Below, one piece after another: positions 53,019 to 61,791 of a stretch of DNA of 64,000 nucleotides. This DNA comes from Mesorhizobium sp. AR10. Lineage in GTDB: Bacteria; Pseudomonadota; Alphaproteobacteria; Rhizobiales; Rhizobiaceae. Both the position numbers and the translations under genes were made by a program. The stretch is from positions 5,372,001 to 5,436,000 of the forward strand of contig NZ_CP080524.1 of the NCBI RefSeq assembly GCF_024746795.1, written 5' to 3'. Below the pieces are notes generated by a model. It did no database searches, was not told the DNA's origin, and was given only the letters and a program-made list of their open reading frames with translations. Position 1 is the stretch's first letter; each line of letters opens with the position of its first letter.

Positions 53019-54732
53019 TCCTGTCCCCTTCCCCCTTCGTCCTGGCCGCGGGCATCGGCAGCACGCCGATCTTGTCGGTCGAGCGTTCCCTCGGCCCGTT
53101 CACCGGAAAGCTGATCGCAACCGTGGTGCCCTCGCCCGGCATGCTCTCGATCGACATCGTGCCCTCGTGCAGCGCCACCAGGCCCTTGACCAGCGACAGG
53201 CCAAGGCCGGTTCCCTCGAAGCGGCGCGTGTAGTCGTTCTGGATCTGCATGAACGGCTTGCCGAGATTGGCAAAGTCTTCTTCCGCAATGCCGATGCCGG
53301 TATCCCTCACCCAGAAATGCAGCCGCGAGCCGATCCGCTTGGCGCCGACGACGACTGCCCCGCCATCGGGCGTAAACTTGATCGCATTGGAGACAAGGTT
53401 GATGAGGATCTGCTGCACGGCACGGCGATCGGCGTTTATTTCGCCGGCGTCCGGTGCAATCTGTGCCTGCAGATCGATGTTCTTTGCCTCAGCCTGCAAC
53501 TGCATCATGGACTGGCACATTTCGACCGCATCGAGGAACCGGAACGGTTCCGGCTGGGTCGCATAGGCGCCCGCTTCGATCCTGGACACGTCGAGTATCG
53601 AGGTGACGACGGCAAGCAAATGCTGGCCGGCATCCCTGACCAGGCCGACATATTCCTTCTGGCGCGGATCCTTGAAGCCGCCAAACATCTCATGCAGCAG
53701 CATGTCGGAAAAACCGATGATGGCGTTGAGCGGCGTGCGAAGCTCGTGGCTGACGACTGCCAGGAACCGTCCCTTCGCCACCTCGGCGGACGCAGCCGCC
53801 TCGCTGGCAGCAGCAAGATCGTCGCGCAGTCCGGCAATTTCATCGTTCTCGCGCAGCACCAGCGTGAAGATGTCCTTCTCCATCTCGCCCCGCACCAGTT
53901 CGAGACAAAACGGCCGATAGTTGTCGGCCGTCGGACCGCCGCCGTTTTGCGGCAGCCGGACGCGAAGATCGAGCCGGCGCGCCGGCGCGCCATCGCGCAT
54001 ATCGGCGAGCGCGCTGAGATAGGAAACGCGATCGGACAGATGGATACGATCGAACAGGCCGGTGCCGGAAAGCAATTCCGGCGGCAGCTTGAGGATCGTG
54101 CGCGCCTTTGCCGACGCATCGAGGACCTCGCCATGCCTGGCGAGGCGCAGGACGACAGCGTCGATGATGTCTTCGAGACGGCCGTTTTTGGCCAGTGCAG
54201 GCTGGGCCTGCGCGGCATTGCCGAAGGCGGCAAGCCGGGGAACCAGCGTCAGCGCCCAGGCCAGCGGCAGCAGCCAGTGCCACGCGGCGATTTCGGCCGA
54301 ACCGAGGGGAAAGACAGAGCCGGCAAAGGGCTGCAGCAGCACCGCGACCAGAGCAGATACGCCTCCCCACAGTGCCGCACGGCGCGATGCGCCGATCCAC
54401 CAGGCTTCGAACGGCAGTGCCACGGCAAGCAGGGTGACCGGCGAGGCCAGGCCGCCTGCCGCCGCGATGACGCCGGCAAGTGCCAGACCACCCACCGCAA
54501 GCGCAACCTGGCCGGCGAGCGCCATCTTGCCGGAGGCCGCCACCAGCAAGGCGGCGAACCAGCAAAGGCCGAAAGCGGCAAAGATCGTTGCGACAGTGAC
54601 GGCCGCGCCCAGGCCCGAGGTGACCAGCGTGACTGCGGCGCCTGCAGTGAAGAACGGAGCGGCCAGCATGACGCCGATGAACCGGCGGTGGCGCAAGCGG
54701 TCATCCTGGCCGGTGATGGCAGGATGAACCAT
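52993..54732 (-). CDS. DivJ/PleC-type membrane sensor histidine kinase
   Basis: About 579 residues from ATG 54732; a TTG at 54795 is possible. Five or six membrane segments (~20-165) are followed by a PAS-like region (~180-300), a coiled linker, HisKA with FLAVVSHELRTPLNAIIGFSDML, and HATPase (NLVSNAIKFT, DTGIGIAEED, GTGLGLSLVKGL). The HisKA type matches kinases acting on DivK. The multi-span N-terminus plus this catalytic core resemble rhizobial DivJ, but identity is inferred. The tail overlaps the start of the peptidoglycan-binding gene. A second kinase of this group is at 18208-20529. Confidence 0.85.
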   Translation of the reverse strand: MVHPAITGQDDRLRHRRFIGVMLAAPFFTAGAAVTLVTSGLGAAVTVATIFAAFGLCWFAALLVAASGKMALAGQVALAVGGLALAGVIAAAGGLASPVTLLAVALPFEAWWIGASRRAALWGGVSALVAVLLQPFAGSVFPLGSAEIAAWHWLLPLAWALTLVPRLAAFGNAAQAQPALAKNGRLEDIIDAVVLRLARHGEVLDASAKARTILKLPPELLSGTGLFDRIHLSDRVSYLSALADMRDGAPARRLDLRVRLPQNGGGPTADNYRPFCLELVRGEMEKDIFTLVLRENDEIAGLRDDLAAASEAAASAEVAKGRFLAVVSHELRTPLNAIIGFSDMLLHEMFGGFKDPRQKEYVGLVRDAGQHLLAVVTSILDVSRIEAGAYATQPEPFRFLDAVEMCQSMMQLQAEAKNIDLQAQIAPDAGEINADRRAVQQILINLVSNAIKFTPDGGAVVVGAKRIGSRLHFWVRDTGIGIAEEDFANLGKPFMQIQNDYTRRFEGTGLGLSLVKGLVALHEGTMSIESMPGEGTTVAISFPVNGPRERSTDKIGVLPMPAARTKGEGDRNGSLRKTA

Positions 54733-55270
54733 ACGGTCGCAACCGGCAGCAAGCGCGCCAGGCAATCCAACGTATCTGGCCGTAATCGAACTCAACTCAA
54801 CGCACTCGCACCCGGTCGTGAACTGCCCTGCTTTGCAGGTCGCTTTTTTGTTGATTTGAAACTCGCATCCAGCGTTTAAGGAATGGATAAGGCTGAGCCG
54901 ACCAACGCCCGGCGTGCGGCAAATATTGCGGCGCTGGCACGTGAATTCCCAGGCAAATGCCGCCATAGTAAACAGAGCGTTATCCCTTGGCGGCGCCCTT
55001 GCGCTTGAAACAGCCGGCATCCAAGCCGCTTGATTTTTGGAAAAACCAATAAAAAACAGATAGATAGGTAGTTACTGCCTGCTTAAGAAAATCAACGGCA
55101 TTTGAGGTAATTCGGATGCAAAACGCGCCGTTTCGAATTTACCTAAAATTTGAGGAAAATCTTCGCTGTCCCTGCAAGCCGTCCTTTGCGCGTCTGTGCC
55201 AGTATCGTGCCCATAAAAGAGGTCATGCCGCATGGATGCATGATCCGGTCACGGACGAGAGGGCAGAGAC
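54733..55270. other. Gap of about 540 bp without a confident gene
   Basis: The reading frame of the kinase stays open back to 55020, so the true start may lie further up than 54732. The part at 55025-55145 is AT-rich (runs such as ATAAAAAACAG and AATTTACCTAAAATTTG) and likely holds the divergent promoters of the kinase and the DUF5330 gene. No RNA gene or repeat recognised. Confidence 0.5.
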
Positions 55271-55621
55271 ATGGTCTTTCTGATAAGAATGGCTTTCTGG
55301 TTTTCGCTGGTGCTTCTGGCATTGCCGCTGAGTGTCGGCCCCGACGAGGCCGGGCACCAGAGCGTCGGGCCGATCCAGGCCCTGTTTGCGGCACGCGAAG
55401 CGGTCGGCGACATTGCCGGCATCTGTGAACGCAAGCCCGATGTCTGCGAGACCGGCAAGTCGGCAATGCATACGATCAGCGCCAGGGCCAAGGAGACCGC
55501 CAAGATTGCGGCCGCCATGCTGGATGACGACACTGCCAAACCGGACATGTCGGTTGCCACCGGCAGCGTGCCCGAGGAAATTGTCTTGCCGGCGACAGTC
55601 AACGTCCCGGTGAAAAACTAA
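55271..55621 (+). CDS. DUF5330 family protein
   Basis: A 116-residue protein with an N-terminal hydrophobic signal (FLIRMAFWFSLVLLALPL) and a DUF5330-type helical region (PIQALFAAREAVGDIAGICERKPDVCETG, AMHTISARAKETAKIAAAML). Two cysteines (ICERKPDVC) could bridge in the periplasm. The family is restricted to Rhizobiales as far as I know, with no assigned role. It ends before a strong terminator, so it is probably monocistronic. Confidence 0.8.
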   Translation: MVFLIRMAFWFSLVLLALPLSVGPDEAGHQSVGPIQALFAAREAVGDIAGICERKPDVCETGKSAMHTISARAKETAKIAAAMLDDDTAKPDMSVATGSVPEEIVLPATVNVPVKN

Positions 55622-55644
55622 GAGATTAGCCAAATTGTTGGCGA

Positions 55645-55690
55645 CACCGCAGGCTCGTCAGACCTCTCGACGCCTGCGGTGATTTCTTCT
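55645..55690 (+). terminator. Rho-independent terminator after the DUF5330 gene
   Basis: Perfect 10-bp stem CACCGCAGGC/GCCTGCGGTG (55645-55654, 55672-55681) with a 17-nt loop, then ATTTCTTCTTTTT. Confidence 0.85.
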
Positions 55691-55732
55691 TTTTCCGTGA
55701 CGCGGCAGCGCTGGATGACTATATCCGGCGTG

Positions 55733-56161
55733 ATGACGACGACGATCCAGACGATCCGCGACGACTTTTCGCTCCTCGACGAGTGGGAAGACCGCTATCG
55801 CTATGTGATCGAGTTGGGCGAGGCACTGCCGCCGTTTCCCGACGGGGAACGCAATCCCGCCAACAAGGTGCCGGGATGCGTCAGCCAGGTCTGGCTGACC
55901 ACCGACCGTGGACCGGGCGCCGACCCGGTGATCACCTTCACCGGCGATTCGGACGCCCATATCGTGCGCGGGCTGGTCGCCATCATGCTGGCGCTGTATT
56001 CGCAACGGCCCGCCAGCGAGATCCTGAAAACCGACGCGGAAGACACGTTGAAGGGGCTCGGCCTCGACGAACACCTTTCGCCGCAGCGCGCCAATGGCTT
56101 GCGTTCGATGGTCAAGCGCATCAAGCGCGACGCCGAAGCGGCCCTGAAGCAGACAGCCTGA
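55733..56161 (+). CDS. sufE: Cysteine desulfuration protein SufE
   Basis: A 142-residue cytoplasmic sulfur-transfer protein that takes persulfide sulfur from the desulfurase SufS for Fe-S cluster assembly. It has the helical N-terminus IRDDFSLLDEWEDRYRYVIELG, the conserved PGCVSQVW with the acceptor cysteine (~52), and the end HLSPQRANGLRSMVKRIK. Length fits the family (about 140). ATG 55733 gives the normal N-terminus; ATG 55715 is in frame upstream. The remainder of the suf operon is not adjacent, which is common for sufE in rhizobia. Confidence 0.92.
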   Translation: MTTTIQTIRDDFSLLDEWEDRYRYVIELGEALPPFPDGERNPANKVPGCVSQVWLTTDRGPGADPVITFTGDSDAHIVRGLVAIMLALYSQRPASEILKTDAEDTLKGLGLDEHLSPQRANGLRSMVKRIKRDAEAALKQTA

Positions 56162-56225
56162 CCAGATTCTGACCGGCGTGCGATTGCCTGTCGGCATCGG
56201 CTCGACGCTTGGCCCGCAAAAGCAA

Positions 56226-56247
56226 AACGGCGCCCGCAGGCGCCGTT
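56226..56247 (-). terminator. Terminator downstream of mucR
   Basis: Nine-bp perfect stem AACGGCGCC/GGCGCCGTT with a 4-nt loop. On the minus strand TTTTGCTTTTGC follows. It is 32 bp past the mucR stop. Confidence 0.75.
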
Positions 56248-56278
56248 GATAGTCAAATCCAGAGAGAACAGAACGGTA

Positions 56279-56704
56279 TCAGCGCCCCTTGCGCTTGCGG
56301 CCGAGACCCATCTTCTTGGCGAGCTGGGAACGGGCAGCAGCATAGTTGGGCGCAACCATCGGATAGCTTGCGTCCAGATTCCACTTCTCACGGTATTCGT
56401 CGGGCGTCAGACCGTAGTGGGTCATCAAATGACGCTTGAGCGACTTGAACTTCTTGCCGTCCTCAAGACAGACGATGTAGTCGTCATGGACAGAGCGCTT
56501 CGGGTTTACCGCAGGCTTCTGCTTGTCGGCAGGAGGTGGTTCGGCGGCTCCACCCACGCGGCCGAGAGCGGCATGGACATCGGCAATAAGGTTCGGCAGT
56601 TCGCCGACCGGCACCGGATTGTTGCTGACATAGGCAGCAACCACGTCGGCGGTCAGTTCGATCAGCGCATCACTGTTTGTGGAAGGTGTTTCGGCGATAT
56701 CCAT
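56279..56704 (-). CDS. mucR: MucR/Ros-family transcriptional regulator
   Basis: A 141-residue zinc-finger/H-NS-like regulator controlling exopolysaccharide, motility and symbiosis genes in rhizobia. The N-terminal oligomerisation part is at ~10-60. The DNA-binding domain reads [35 protein letters not shown]. The second zinc cysteine of Ros (CxxC) is aspartate here (CLED), giving a Cys-Asp-His-His set, as in several Mesorhizobium and Brucella homologs. The C-terminus is basic ([12 protein letters not shown]). ATG 56704 is chosen for its fit to the family. The AT-rich upstream gap suits autoregulation by MucR. Confidence 0.93.
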   Translation of the reverse strand: MDIAETPSTNSDALIELTADVVAAYVSNNPVPVGELPNLIADVHAALGRVGGAAEPPPADKQKPAVNPKRSVHDDYIVCLEDGKKFKSLKRHLMTHYGLTPDEYREKWNLDASYPMVAPNYAAARSQLAKKMGLGRKRKGR

Positions 56705-57126
56705 GGTGTTCTGGGTCCCAACGAGGTTGTTTCTGTCTGCGCCCTTTTTCTGAAGGCAGGGCATCGCGCGAATTTCAGGCAGGAAAGACCCTCACGATTC
56801 GCGTCGGGGCATCTTAATGAGCCCACCAACCAAGTAAGTCAATTCGCTTGTTGCGTTATATTCAGCGATATTAGTCAAATATTCCGCGTTCAGCTTCAAT
56901 CTTTCGTGCACTGTGTAACTTTGCGATATTTTCTGGCCAGACCAGCAGCGGCTGACGCTGCGTCAAGGCCGCAATTACATCGCAACATCAGGTAAATGGA
57001 TTTCGATGCTTCGGCTATGCTTGGCCGCGCCATGCTACCAGTTATCGGATTCTAATAAAATCACAGGTTGCGAGGTTTTGCTGGTGCGCGCGGACGAGCA
57101 AGCCCGGAGCCACAGGGCCGGCCCCA
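56705..57126. other. AT-rich 422-bp gap upstream of mucR
   Basis: No gene is seen. The part at 56815-56930 is distinctly AT-rich, with TA steps (TTGCGTTATATTCAGCGATATTAG), the type of DNA that MucR proteins bind. It should contain the mucR promoter. The rest up to the SH3-protein stop shows nothing recognisable. Confidence 0.5.
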
Positions 57127-57498
57127 TCAATGAGGCGTGATGTATTTTCCATAGACCCAGCCGGTGACGAAGTTGCCGTTTTGCGCCGGATCGTGCCAGA
57201 CTTCGCACCAGCGGTAGCGGATTTTCTGTTCCTGCTTCCAGTGCGGCTGACCGGCGATATCGAGCAGGTTTATCCCGCCGGTGCATTTGCCGGTCATCTG
57301 CAAGACAGTCCCGTTGGGATAGGCGGCCTGCTTCTGCGACGTACCCGACGGGTATTTGCGTATGTTGAGCGTATCGCCAAATGGCACGTTGGTCACTTGC
57401 CAAGCTGCGAACACGGTTGCATGAGATTGGCCCGTGAAGGCCAAAACTGTAGAAGCGACGGCAAAGGCCGCAGCGGTGCGAAAATAGAATTTCATCAT
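57127..57498 (-). CDS. Secreted SH3-like domain protein
   Basis: A 123-residue protein with a signal peptide (TAAAFAVASTVLAFTGQSHA) and one bacterial SH3 domain: WQVTNVPFGDTLNIRKYPSGTSQKQAAYPNGTVLQMTG, then the pair RYRWCEVWHDPAQNGNFVTGWVYGKYI. The cysteines (KCTGG, WCEVW) may form a disulfide. Such domains usually bind peptidoglycan or peptides in the periplasm. ATG 57498 (or 57495) follows GGAGGGA. Confidence 0.88.
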   Translation of the reverse strand: MMKFYFRTAAAFAVASTVLAFTGQSHATVFAAWQVTNVPFGDTLNIRKYPSGTSQKQAAYPNGTVLQMTGKCTGGINLLDIAGQPHWKQEQKIRYRWCEVWHDPAQNGNFVTGWVYGKYITPH

Positions 57499-57611
57499 TC
57501 CCTCCTCCGGCTCCTCTCCTGAAGCCCGTCGCGACATTAGGTCCGGCCCCTTGAACGCGCGCTGATCGGCGTGTTCATTCGCCATTCAAGATTTTTCCTC
57601 AGCGAGACGCA

Positions 57612-59738
57612 ATGACCAGGACACCTGTATTCCCAACCGTCAGCCCGCCGGCCCCCGAAAAGCGGCCAGTCTTCGACACGCATCATGGAACGACGCGGAC
57701 GGACGACTATGCCTGGCTGAGAGCCGACAATTGGCAGGAGATGTTCAGGGATCCTTCCCTGCTCGACGGCCGGATTCGCGCCCAGCTCGAAGCCGAGAAC
57801 GCATATCAGGCGACGCTGATGGCAGACACCGTCCAGTTGCAGAAGCAGCTTTTCACGGAAATGAAAGGGCGCATCAAGGAAGACGATTCTACCGTGCCGA
57901 TGAAGGATGGCCCCTATGCCTACGGTTCATCCTTCAAGCTTGGCGGCGAACAGCCGCGCTATTTCCGCATGCCGCGCGATGGCGGCGACCAGCAGATCCT
58001 GCTTGACGGCGACGCCGAGGCCGAGGGCAAGGCCTATTTCCGCCTAGGCGGCGTCGACCATTCGACCGATCACGGCAAGCTGCTATGGGCGTTCGACGAC
58101 AAGGGCTCCGAATTCTACACGCTTCGGGTGCGCGACCTCGTCAGCGGCAACGAGCTGGCCGACATACTCCCGGACACGGGTGGCGGCGGCGTCTGGGATG
58201 CCGGCGATGGCGGATTCTTCTACACCCGCCTCGATGCCAACCATCGTCCTTCCAAAGTCCTGTTCCATGCGCTTGGCAATGGTCCTGAAAGCGACCGGCT
58301 GATCTATGAGGAAACCGATCCCGGCTTCTTCATGGATGTCGGCGGCACGCGCTCGAACGAGTGGATCATGATCGGCATCAACGATCATGAGACCTCGGAA
58401 TATCGGCTGATGCGCGCCAGCGAGCCTTTCGCAGAACCGAAGCTGGTAGCGCCACGCGAGACCGGGCTGCAATACGACCTCGAAGAGGGTGGCGACATCT
58501 TCTTCATCCTCACCAACGCCGACGGCGCCAAGGACTTCAAGATCATGACCGCGCCGGCCAGCGATCCGGTGCGCGCCAACTGGCAGGAACTGGTGTCGCA
58601 TGAGCCGGGCCGGCTGATCCTCTCGGTGATCGGCTTCAGGGATCACATGGTCAGGCTTGAACGCAAGGAAGGCCTGCCGCGCATCGTCGTGCACGACCGC
58701 AAGAGCGGCGGGGAGCACTTCATCTCTCTCGACGAGGAAGCCTTTTCGCTCGGCCTGTCGGGATCCTATGAGTATGACACCGAGATCATGCGCTTTTCCT
58801 ATTCGTCGATGACGACGCCGGCACAGGTCTTCGACTACAATATGCGCACCCGCGAGCGCGTTCTGCTCAAGACCCAGGAAGTCCCGTCCGGTCACGATCC
58901 GGACCATTATGTCACGCGGCGGCTGATGGCGCCTGCCGCCGACGGCGAACTGGTGCCGATCTCGCTGATCCATCACCGCGAAACGCCGCTCGACGGGTCG
59001 GCGCCTTGCCTGCTCTACGGCTATGGCTCCTACGGCATCACGGTGCCGGCCGCCTTCAACACCAACTGCCTGTCGCTGGTCGATCGCGGCTTTGTCTACG
59101 CGATCGCCCATGTCCGCGGCGGCAAGGACAAGGGCTATGGCTGGTATGACGACGGCAAACGGGCGCACAAGATGAACACGTTCACGGATTTCATCACGGT
59201 CGCGCACCACCTCGTCGCCGAACGCTACACTGCCCATGACCGCATCGTCGCCCAAGGCGGCTCGGCCGGCGGTATGCTGATGGGAGCGGTCGCCAACATG
59301 GCTCCGGAATGCTTCGGCGGCATTGTCGCCGAGGTTCCCTTCGTCGACGTTCTGACCACAATGCTCGACGCAACCTTGCCGCTGACGCCGCCGGAATGGC
59401 CGGAATGGGGCAATCCGATCGCCTCGGAGGAAGATTACCGGACCATCGCCGCCTATTCGCCCTATGACAATATCGCCGCGCTCGACTATCCGCCGATCCT
59501 GGCACAGGCCGGCCTCACCGATCCGCGCGTCACCTACTGGGAGCCGGCCAAATGGGTGGCACGGCTGCGCGAGCGCAAGAGCGGTGACAATCCGGTGCTG
59601 TTCAAGATCAACATGGACTCAGGGCACGCCGGCGCATCGGGCCGGTTTTCCAGGCTCGAGGAAATCGCCTTCACCTATGCCTTCGCCCTCAAGGTGACAG
59701 GCAAGGCCGATCTTGTCGAACACGAACTTTTGAGCTGA
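57612..59738 (+). CDS. ptrB: Oligopeptidase B (prolyl oligopeptidase family, S9A)
   Basis: A 708-residue serine peptidase that cleaves short peptides after basic residues. The N-terminal beta-propeller (~15-430) opens with RTDDYAWLRADNW. The alpha/beta hydrolase domain has the nucleophile in QGGSAGGML (Ser ~551) and the catalytic His in DSGHAG (~672); the YGSYG and HVRGG blocks that precede the nucleophile are typical. Length matches OpdB (about 690-710). Cytoplasmic location is likely since no signal is seen. A terminator follows its stop. Confidence 0.93.
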   Translation: MTRTPVFPTVSPPAPEKRPVFDTHHGTTRTDDYAWLRADNWQEMFRDPSLLDGRIRAQLEAENAYQATLMADTVQLQKQLFTEMKGRIKEDDSTVPMKDGPYAYGSSFKLGGEQPRYFRMPRDGGDQQILLDGDAEAEGKAYFRLGGVDHSTDHGKLLWAFDDKGSEFYTLRVRDLVSGNELADILPDTGGGGVWDAGDGGFFYTRLDANHRPSKVLFHALGNGPESDRLIYEETDPGFFMDVGGTRSNEWIMIGINDHETSEYRLMRASEPFAEPKLVAPRETGLQYDLEEGGDIFFILTNADGAKDFKIMTAPASDPVRANWQELVSHEPGRLILSVIGFRDHMVRLERKEGLPRIVVHDRKSGGEHFISLDEEAFSLGLSGSYEYDTEIMRFSYSSMTTPAQVFDYNMRTRERVLLKTQEVPSGHDPDHYVTRRLMAPAADGELVPISLIHHRETPLDGSAPCLLYGYGSYGITVPAAFNTNCLSLVDRGFVYAIAHVRGGKDKGYGWYDDGKRAHKMNTFTDFITVAHHLVAERYTAHDRIVAQGGSAGGMLMGAVANMAPECFGGIVAEVPFVDVLTTMLDATLPLTPPEWPEWGNPIASEEDYRTIAAYSPYDNIAALDYPPILAQAGLTDPRVTYWEPAKWVARLRERKSGDNPVLFKINMDSGHAGASGRFSRLEEIAFTYAFALKVTGKADLVEHELLS

Positions 59739-59761
59739 TTTTCCGCTCGCAATTGTAACGA

Positions 59762-59790
59762 CCGCGCGTTACCCAAGGCGCGGTTTTTTT
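59762..59790 (+). terminator. Rho-independent terminator after ptrB
   Basis: Six-bp stem CCGCGC/GCGCGG followed by a run of seven T (59784-59790). Confidence 0.9.
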
Positions 59791-59827
59791 CACAGTCATG
59801 CCACCCAGTCTTGCAAGGGTTTTCGCC

Positions 59828-60229
59828 ATGTTGCTCGTCGACGTCTATCTCGACAAATCGGCCATCCAGGGCATCGGTGTGTTCGCCAAGAACTACATCC
59901 CCCGTGGCACGCTGGTCTGGAAGCTCGATCCCAATTACGACCGGCGCATCGAGGTCGAGACCTACGAGCAGGAAACCGGGCCGGTCAAAGAATATCTCGA
60001 CCGCTATTCCTACCCCGACCGGCGCGACCCGAACTACATCGTCTTCGAAGCTGACGACGCGCGCTTCATGAACCATGCCGATGAACCGAATTGCGACGTC
60101 TCCTCGCCCGAGGAAACATACGCGTTACGCGACATCGCGCCCGGCGAGGAAATGACCTGCGACTACAATCATTTCTTCGAAACCGGCTTCGACTTCCTCG
60201 GCGACCGCCACCTGTCGTCTGAGGGTTAG
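59828..60229 (+). CDS. SET-domain protein (putative lysine methyltransferase)
   Basis: A 133-residue protein that is essentially one SET domain: KSAIQGIGVFAKNYIPRGTLVWKL (SAM-site start), the RFMNHADEPNC pseudoknot motif (RFxNHxxxPN), and the closing DIAPGEEMTCDYN. SET enzymes methylate protein lysines with S-adenosylmethionine; bacterial targets are mostly unknown. ATG 59828 is preferred because AAGGG lies upstream; ATG 59798 is only 8 nt past the previous terminator. The stop overlaps the convergent cytochrome gene by 4 nt. Confidence 0.88.
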   Translation: MLLVDVYLDKSAIQGIGVFAKNYIPRGTLVWKLDPNYDRRIEVETYEQETGPVKEYLDRYSYPDRRDPNYIVFEADDARFMNHADEPNCDVSSPEETYALRDIAPGEEMTCDYNHFFETGFDFLGDRHLSSEG

Positions 60230-61176
60230 CTGGCGGGCTTTTTGCGCGCCGGATAGCCGTTCGGATGCGGCGGTATTGCCTTCAGATAGGCTGATATCGC
60301 CGCGCGGTCTTCGGGCGCCAGCGCGGCCATGTTCTTCTGCACTTCGACCATCGCGCCACCGACGGAATCGAAATCGGGCGTGAAACCGGTTTCGAGATAG
60401 TTGGCGATATCGGCCTGCGACCACTCGCCGATCCCGCCCTCGCCCGAGGTGATGTTCGGCACGATGCCGCTGCCTTCGGCGGCTACGGCACCGGCCAGCC
60501 ATTGGCCCTTCTTGGTGCCACCGGCAATATCACGCGGCGTGTGGCATTCGCCGCAGTGGCCAGGCCCTTCGACAAGATAACGACCGACCATGACCGGGTC
60601 CGGCGTGCCGTCGGGGAAAGCAATCACCGGCTCATTGCTCAAATAGAGCCGTTTCCACAGCCCGAGACCGCGACGGATGTTGAAGGGAAAACTCAACGAG
60701 TTGTCTGGTGCCTTGCCGGCGACCGCCGGAAGTGTCTTGAGGAAGGCGTAGAGATCGGCAATGTCTGCCGGCTTCATGCGCGCGTAAGATGCATAGGGAA
60801 AGGCCGGGTAGAAATGTTCGCCGGTCGGTGACACGCCCTTCAGCATGGCGTTGGCCAGGTCTTCCACCGTCCACAAGCCGATGCCGTCCTTGGCATCCTG
60901 AGAAATGTTGGGCGGCACGAAGGTCCCGAACGGCGTCTTGAGTTGGAGACCGCCGACCAATTGCAGGCGGGCGTCGCCTTGCGAGCCCGGCTTCGAATGA
61001 CAGGATGTGCAACCACCGGCGTTGAAAATGCGCTTGCCCCTGGCGGCATCGCCGGGGCCGAGCTGCGCCAGGGTTTCAGCGTCGAGCCTGACCGGCGCCG
61101 ACAGCAGCCAACCGGCAACCGCGCCGACGCCACCCAGAACAAGGGCGGCGCCGACGAGTTTTTTCAGCAAGGGCAT
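60226..61176 (-). CDS. Membrane-anchored dihaem cytochrome c
   Basis: A 316-residue periplasmic electron carrier with an N-terminal membrane anchor (LVGAALVLGGVGAVAGWLL) and two c-type haem sites, CTSCH (~57) and CGECH (~209), each heading a cytochrome c domain (AARGKRIFNAGG..., VGRYLVEGPGHCGECHTP). The layout resembles the cytochrome subunits of membrane-bound dehydrogenases such as alcohol or gluconate dehydrogenase, but no dehydrogenase gene is adjacent. It is preceded 9 bp upstream by a cytochrome c' gene on the same strand. Haem is attached by the ccm system at 28-32 kb. Confidence 0.9.
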   Translation of the reverse strand: MPLLKKLVGAALVLGGVGAVAGWLLSAPVRLDAETLAQLGPGDAARGKRIFNAGGCTSCHSKPGSQGDARLQLVGGLQLKTPFGTFVPPNISQDAKDGIGLWTVEDLANAMLKGVSPTGEHFYPAFPYASYARMKPADIADLYAFLKTLPAVAGKAPDNSLSFPFNIRRGLGLWKRLYLSNEPVIAFPDGTPDPVMVGRYLVEGPGHCGECHTPRDIAGGTKKGQWLAGAVAAEGSGIVPNITSGEGGIGEWSQADIANYLETGFTPDFDSVGGAMVEVQKNMAALAPEDRAAISAYLKAIPPHPNGYPARKKPAS

Positions 61177-61185
61177 CGCCCGCGA

Positions 61186-61623
61186 TCAGCCCTTTTTGAT
61201 CCTGTAGGACTGATGGCAGGTGCCGCAATCGCCGCCGATGGTGTCGAATTGCGCCTTCAAGGCATCGGCATCCGCAGGGGCCGCAGCGACAGCAGCCTTT
61301 ACATCGGCGAGATACTTGTCGTTGGCCGCCTTGAAGCCGGCCATGTCTTCCCAGATTTTCGGAGCCGCCGTGGTGTCGCCGGTGTCGCTGCCGGTCGGGA
61401 AAAGTGCGTCGACATCGAGTTTTTCGGCATTCGCCTGCAGCGCCTGCAGTGCCGTCAGCACGGAAGCTGCGTCGAAAGCCTCCTCACCCTTGACCACTTT
61501 CGACAATCCGCCGGCAATCTTTCCACGTTCCTTCATCAGGGCCTGCCGATCGAGGATCGGATCGGCAAACGCCGCCGAACCGGCGAGAGCGAGCATAGAG
61601 ATGGCGATGACAAGCTTTCTCAT
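61186..61623 (-). CDS. Class II cytochrome c (c'/c-556 type)
   Basis: A 145-residue periplasmic cytochrome. It has a signal peptide (LVIAISMLALAGSAAFA), a four-helix bundle and a single haem site near the C-terminus, CGTCHQSYRIKK, the position typical of the c'/c-556 class. It is first in a two-gene operon with the dihaem cytochrome. Members carry electrons or bind NO; the exact role is unknown. The start at 61623 follows GGAGCC. Confidence 0.92.
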   Translation of the reverse strand: MRKLVIAISMLALAGSAAFADPILDRQALMKERGKIAGGLSKVVKGEEAFDAASVLTALQALQANAEKLDVDALFPTGSDTGDTTAAPKIWEDMAGFKAANDKYLADVKAAVAAAPADADALKAQFDTIGGDCGTCHQSYRIKKG

Positions 61624-61746
61624 TTCATTGGCTCCATGGTGAAAGATTTCGGGACAGAACGATAACGACAAGAGCGCTGTGAATATTCCCCCTATGCGTG
61701 TGATTTTGTGGGCCGCTGTTTTTGGACCCGGCCGCTTCGATGCTGG

Positions 61747-61782
61747 AAAAAGGAAAGCCCCGGTTGTGCCGGGGCTTTCCTT
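61747..61782 (-). terminator. Rho-independent terminator after sodB
   Basis: 14-bp perfect stem AAGGAAAGCCCCGG/CCGGGGCTTTCCTT with a 5-nt loop; on the minus strand TTTTTCC overlaps its end. It is 10 bp past the sodB stop. Confidence 0.9.
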
Positions 61783-61791
61783 GTCAATCGA

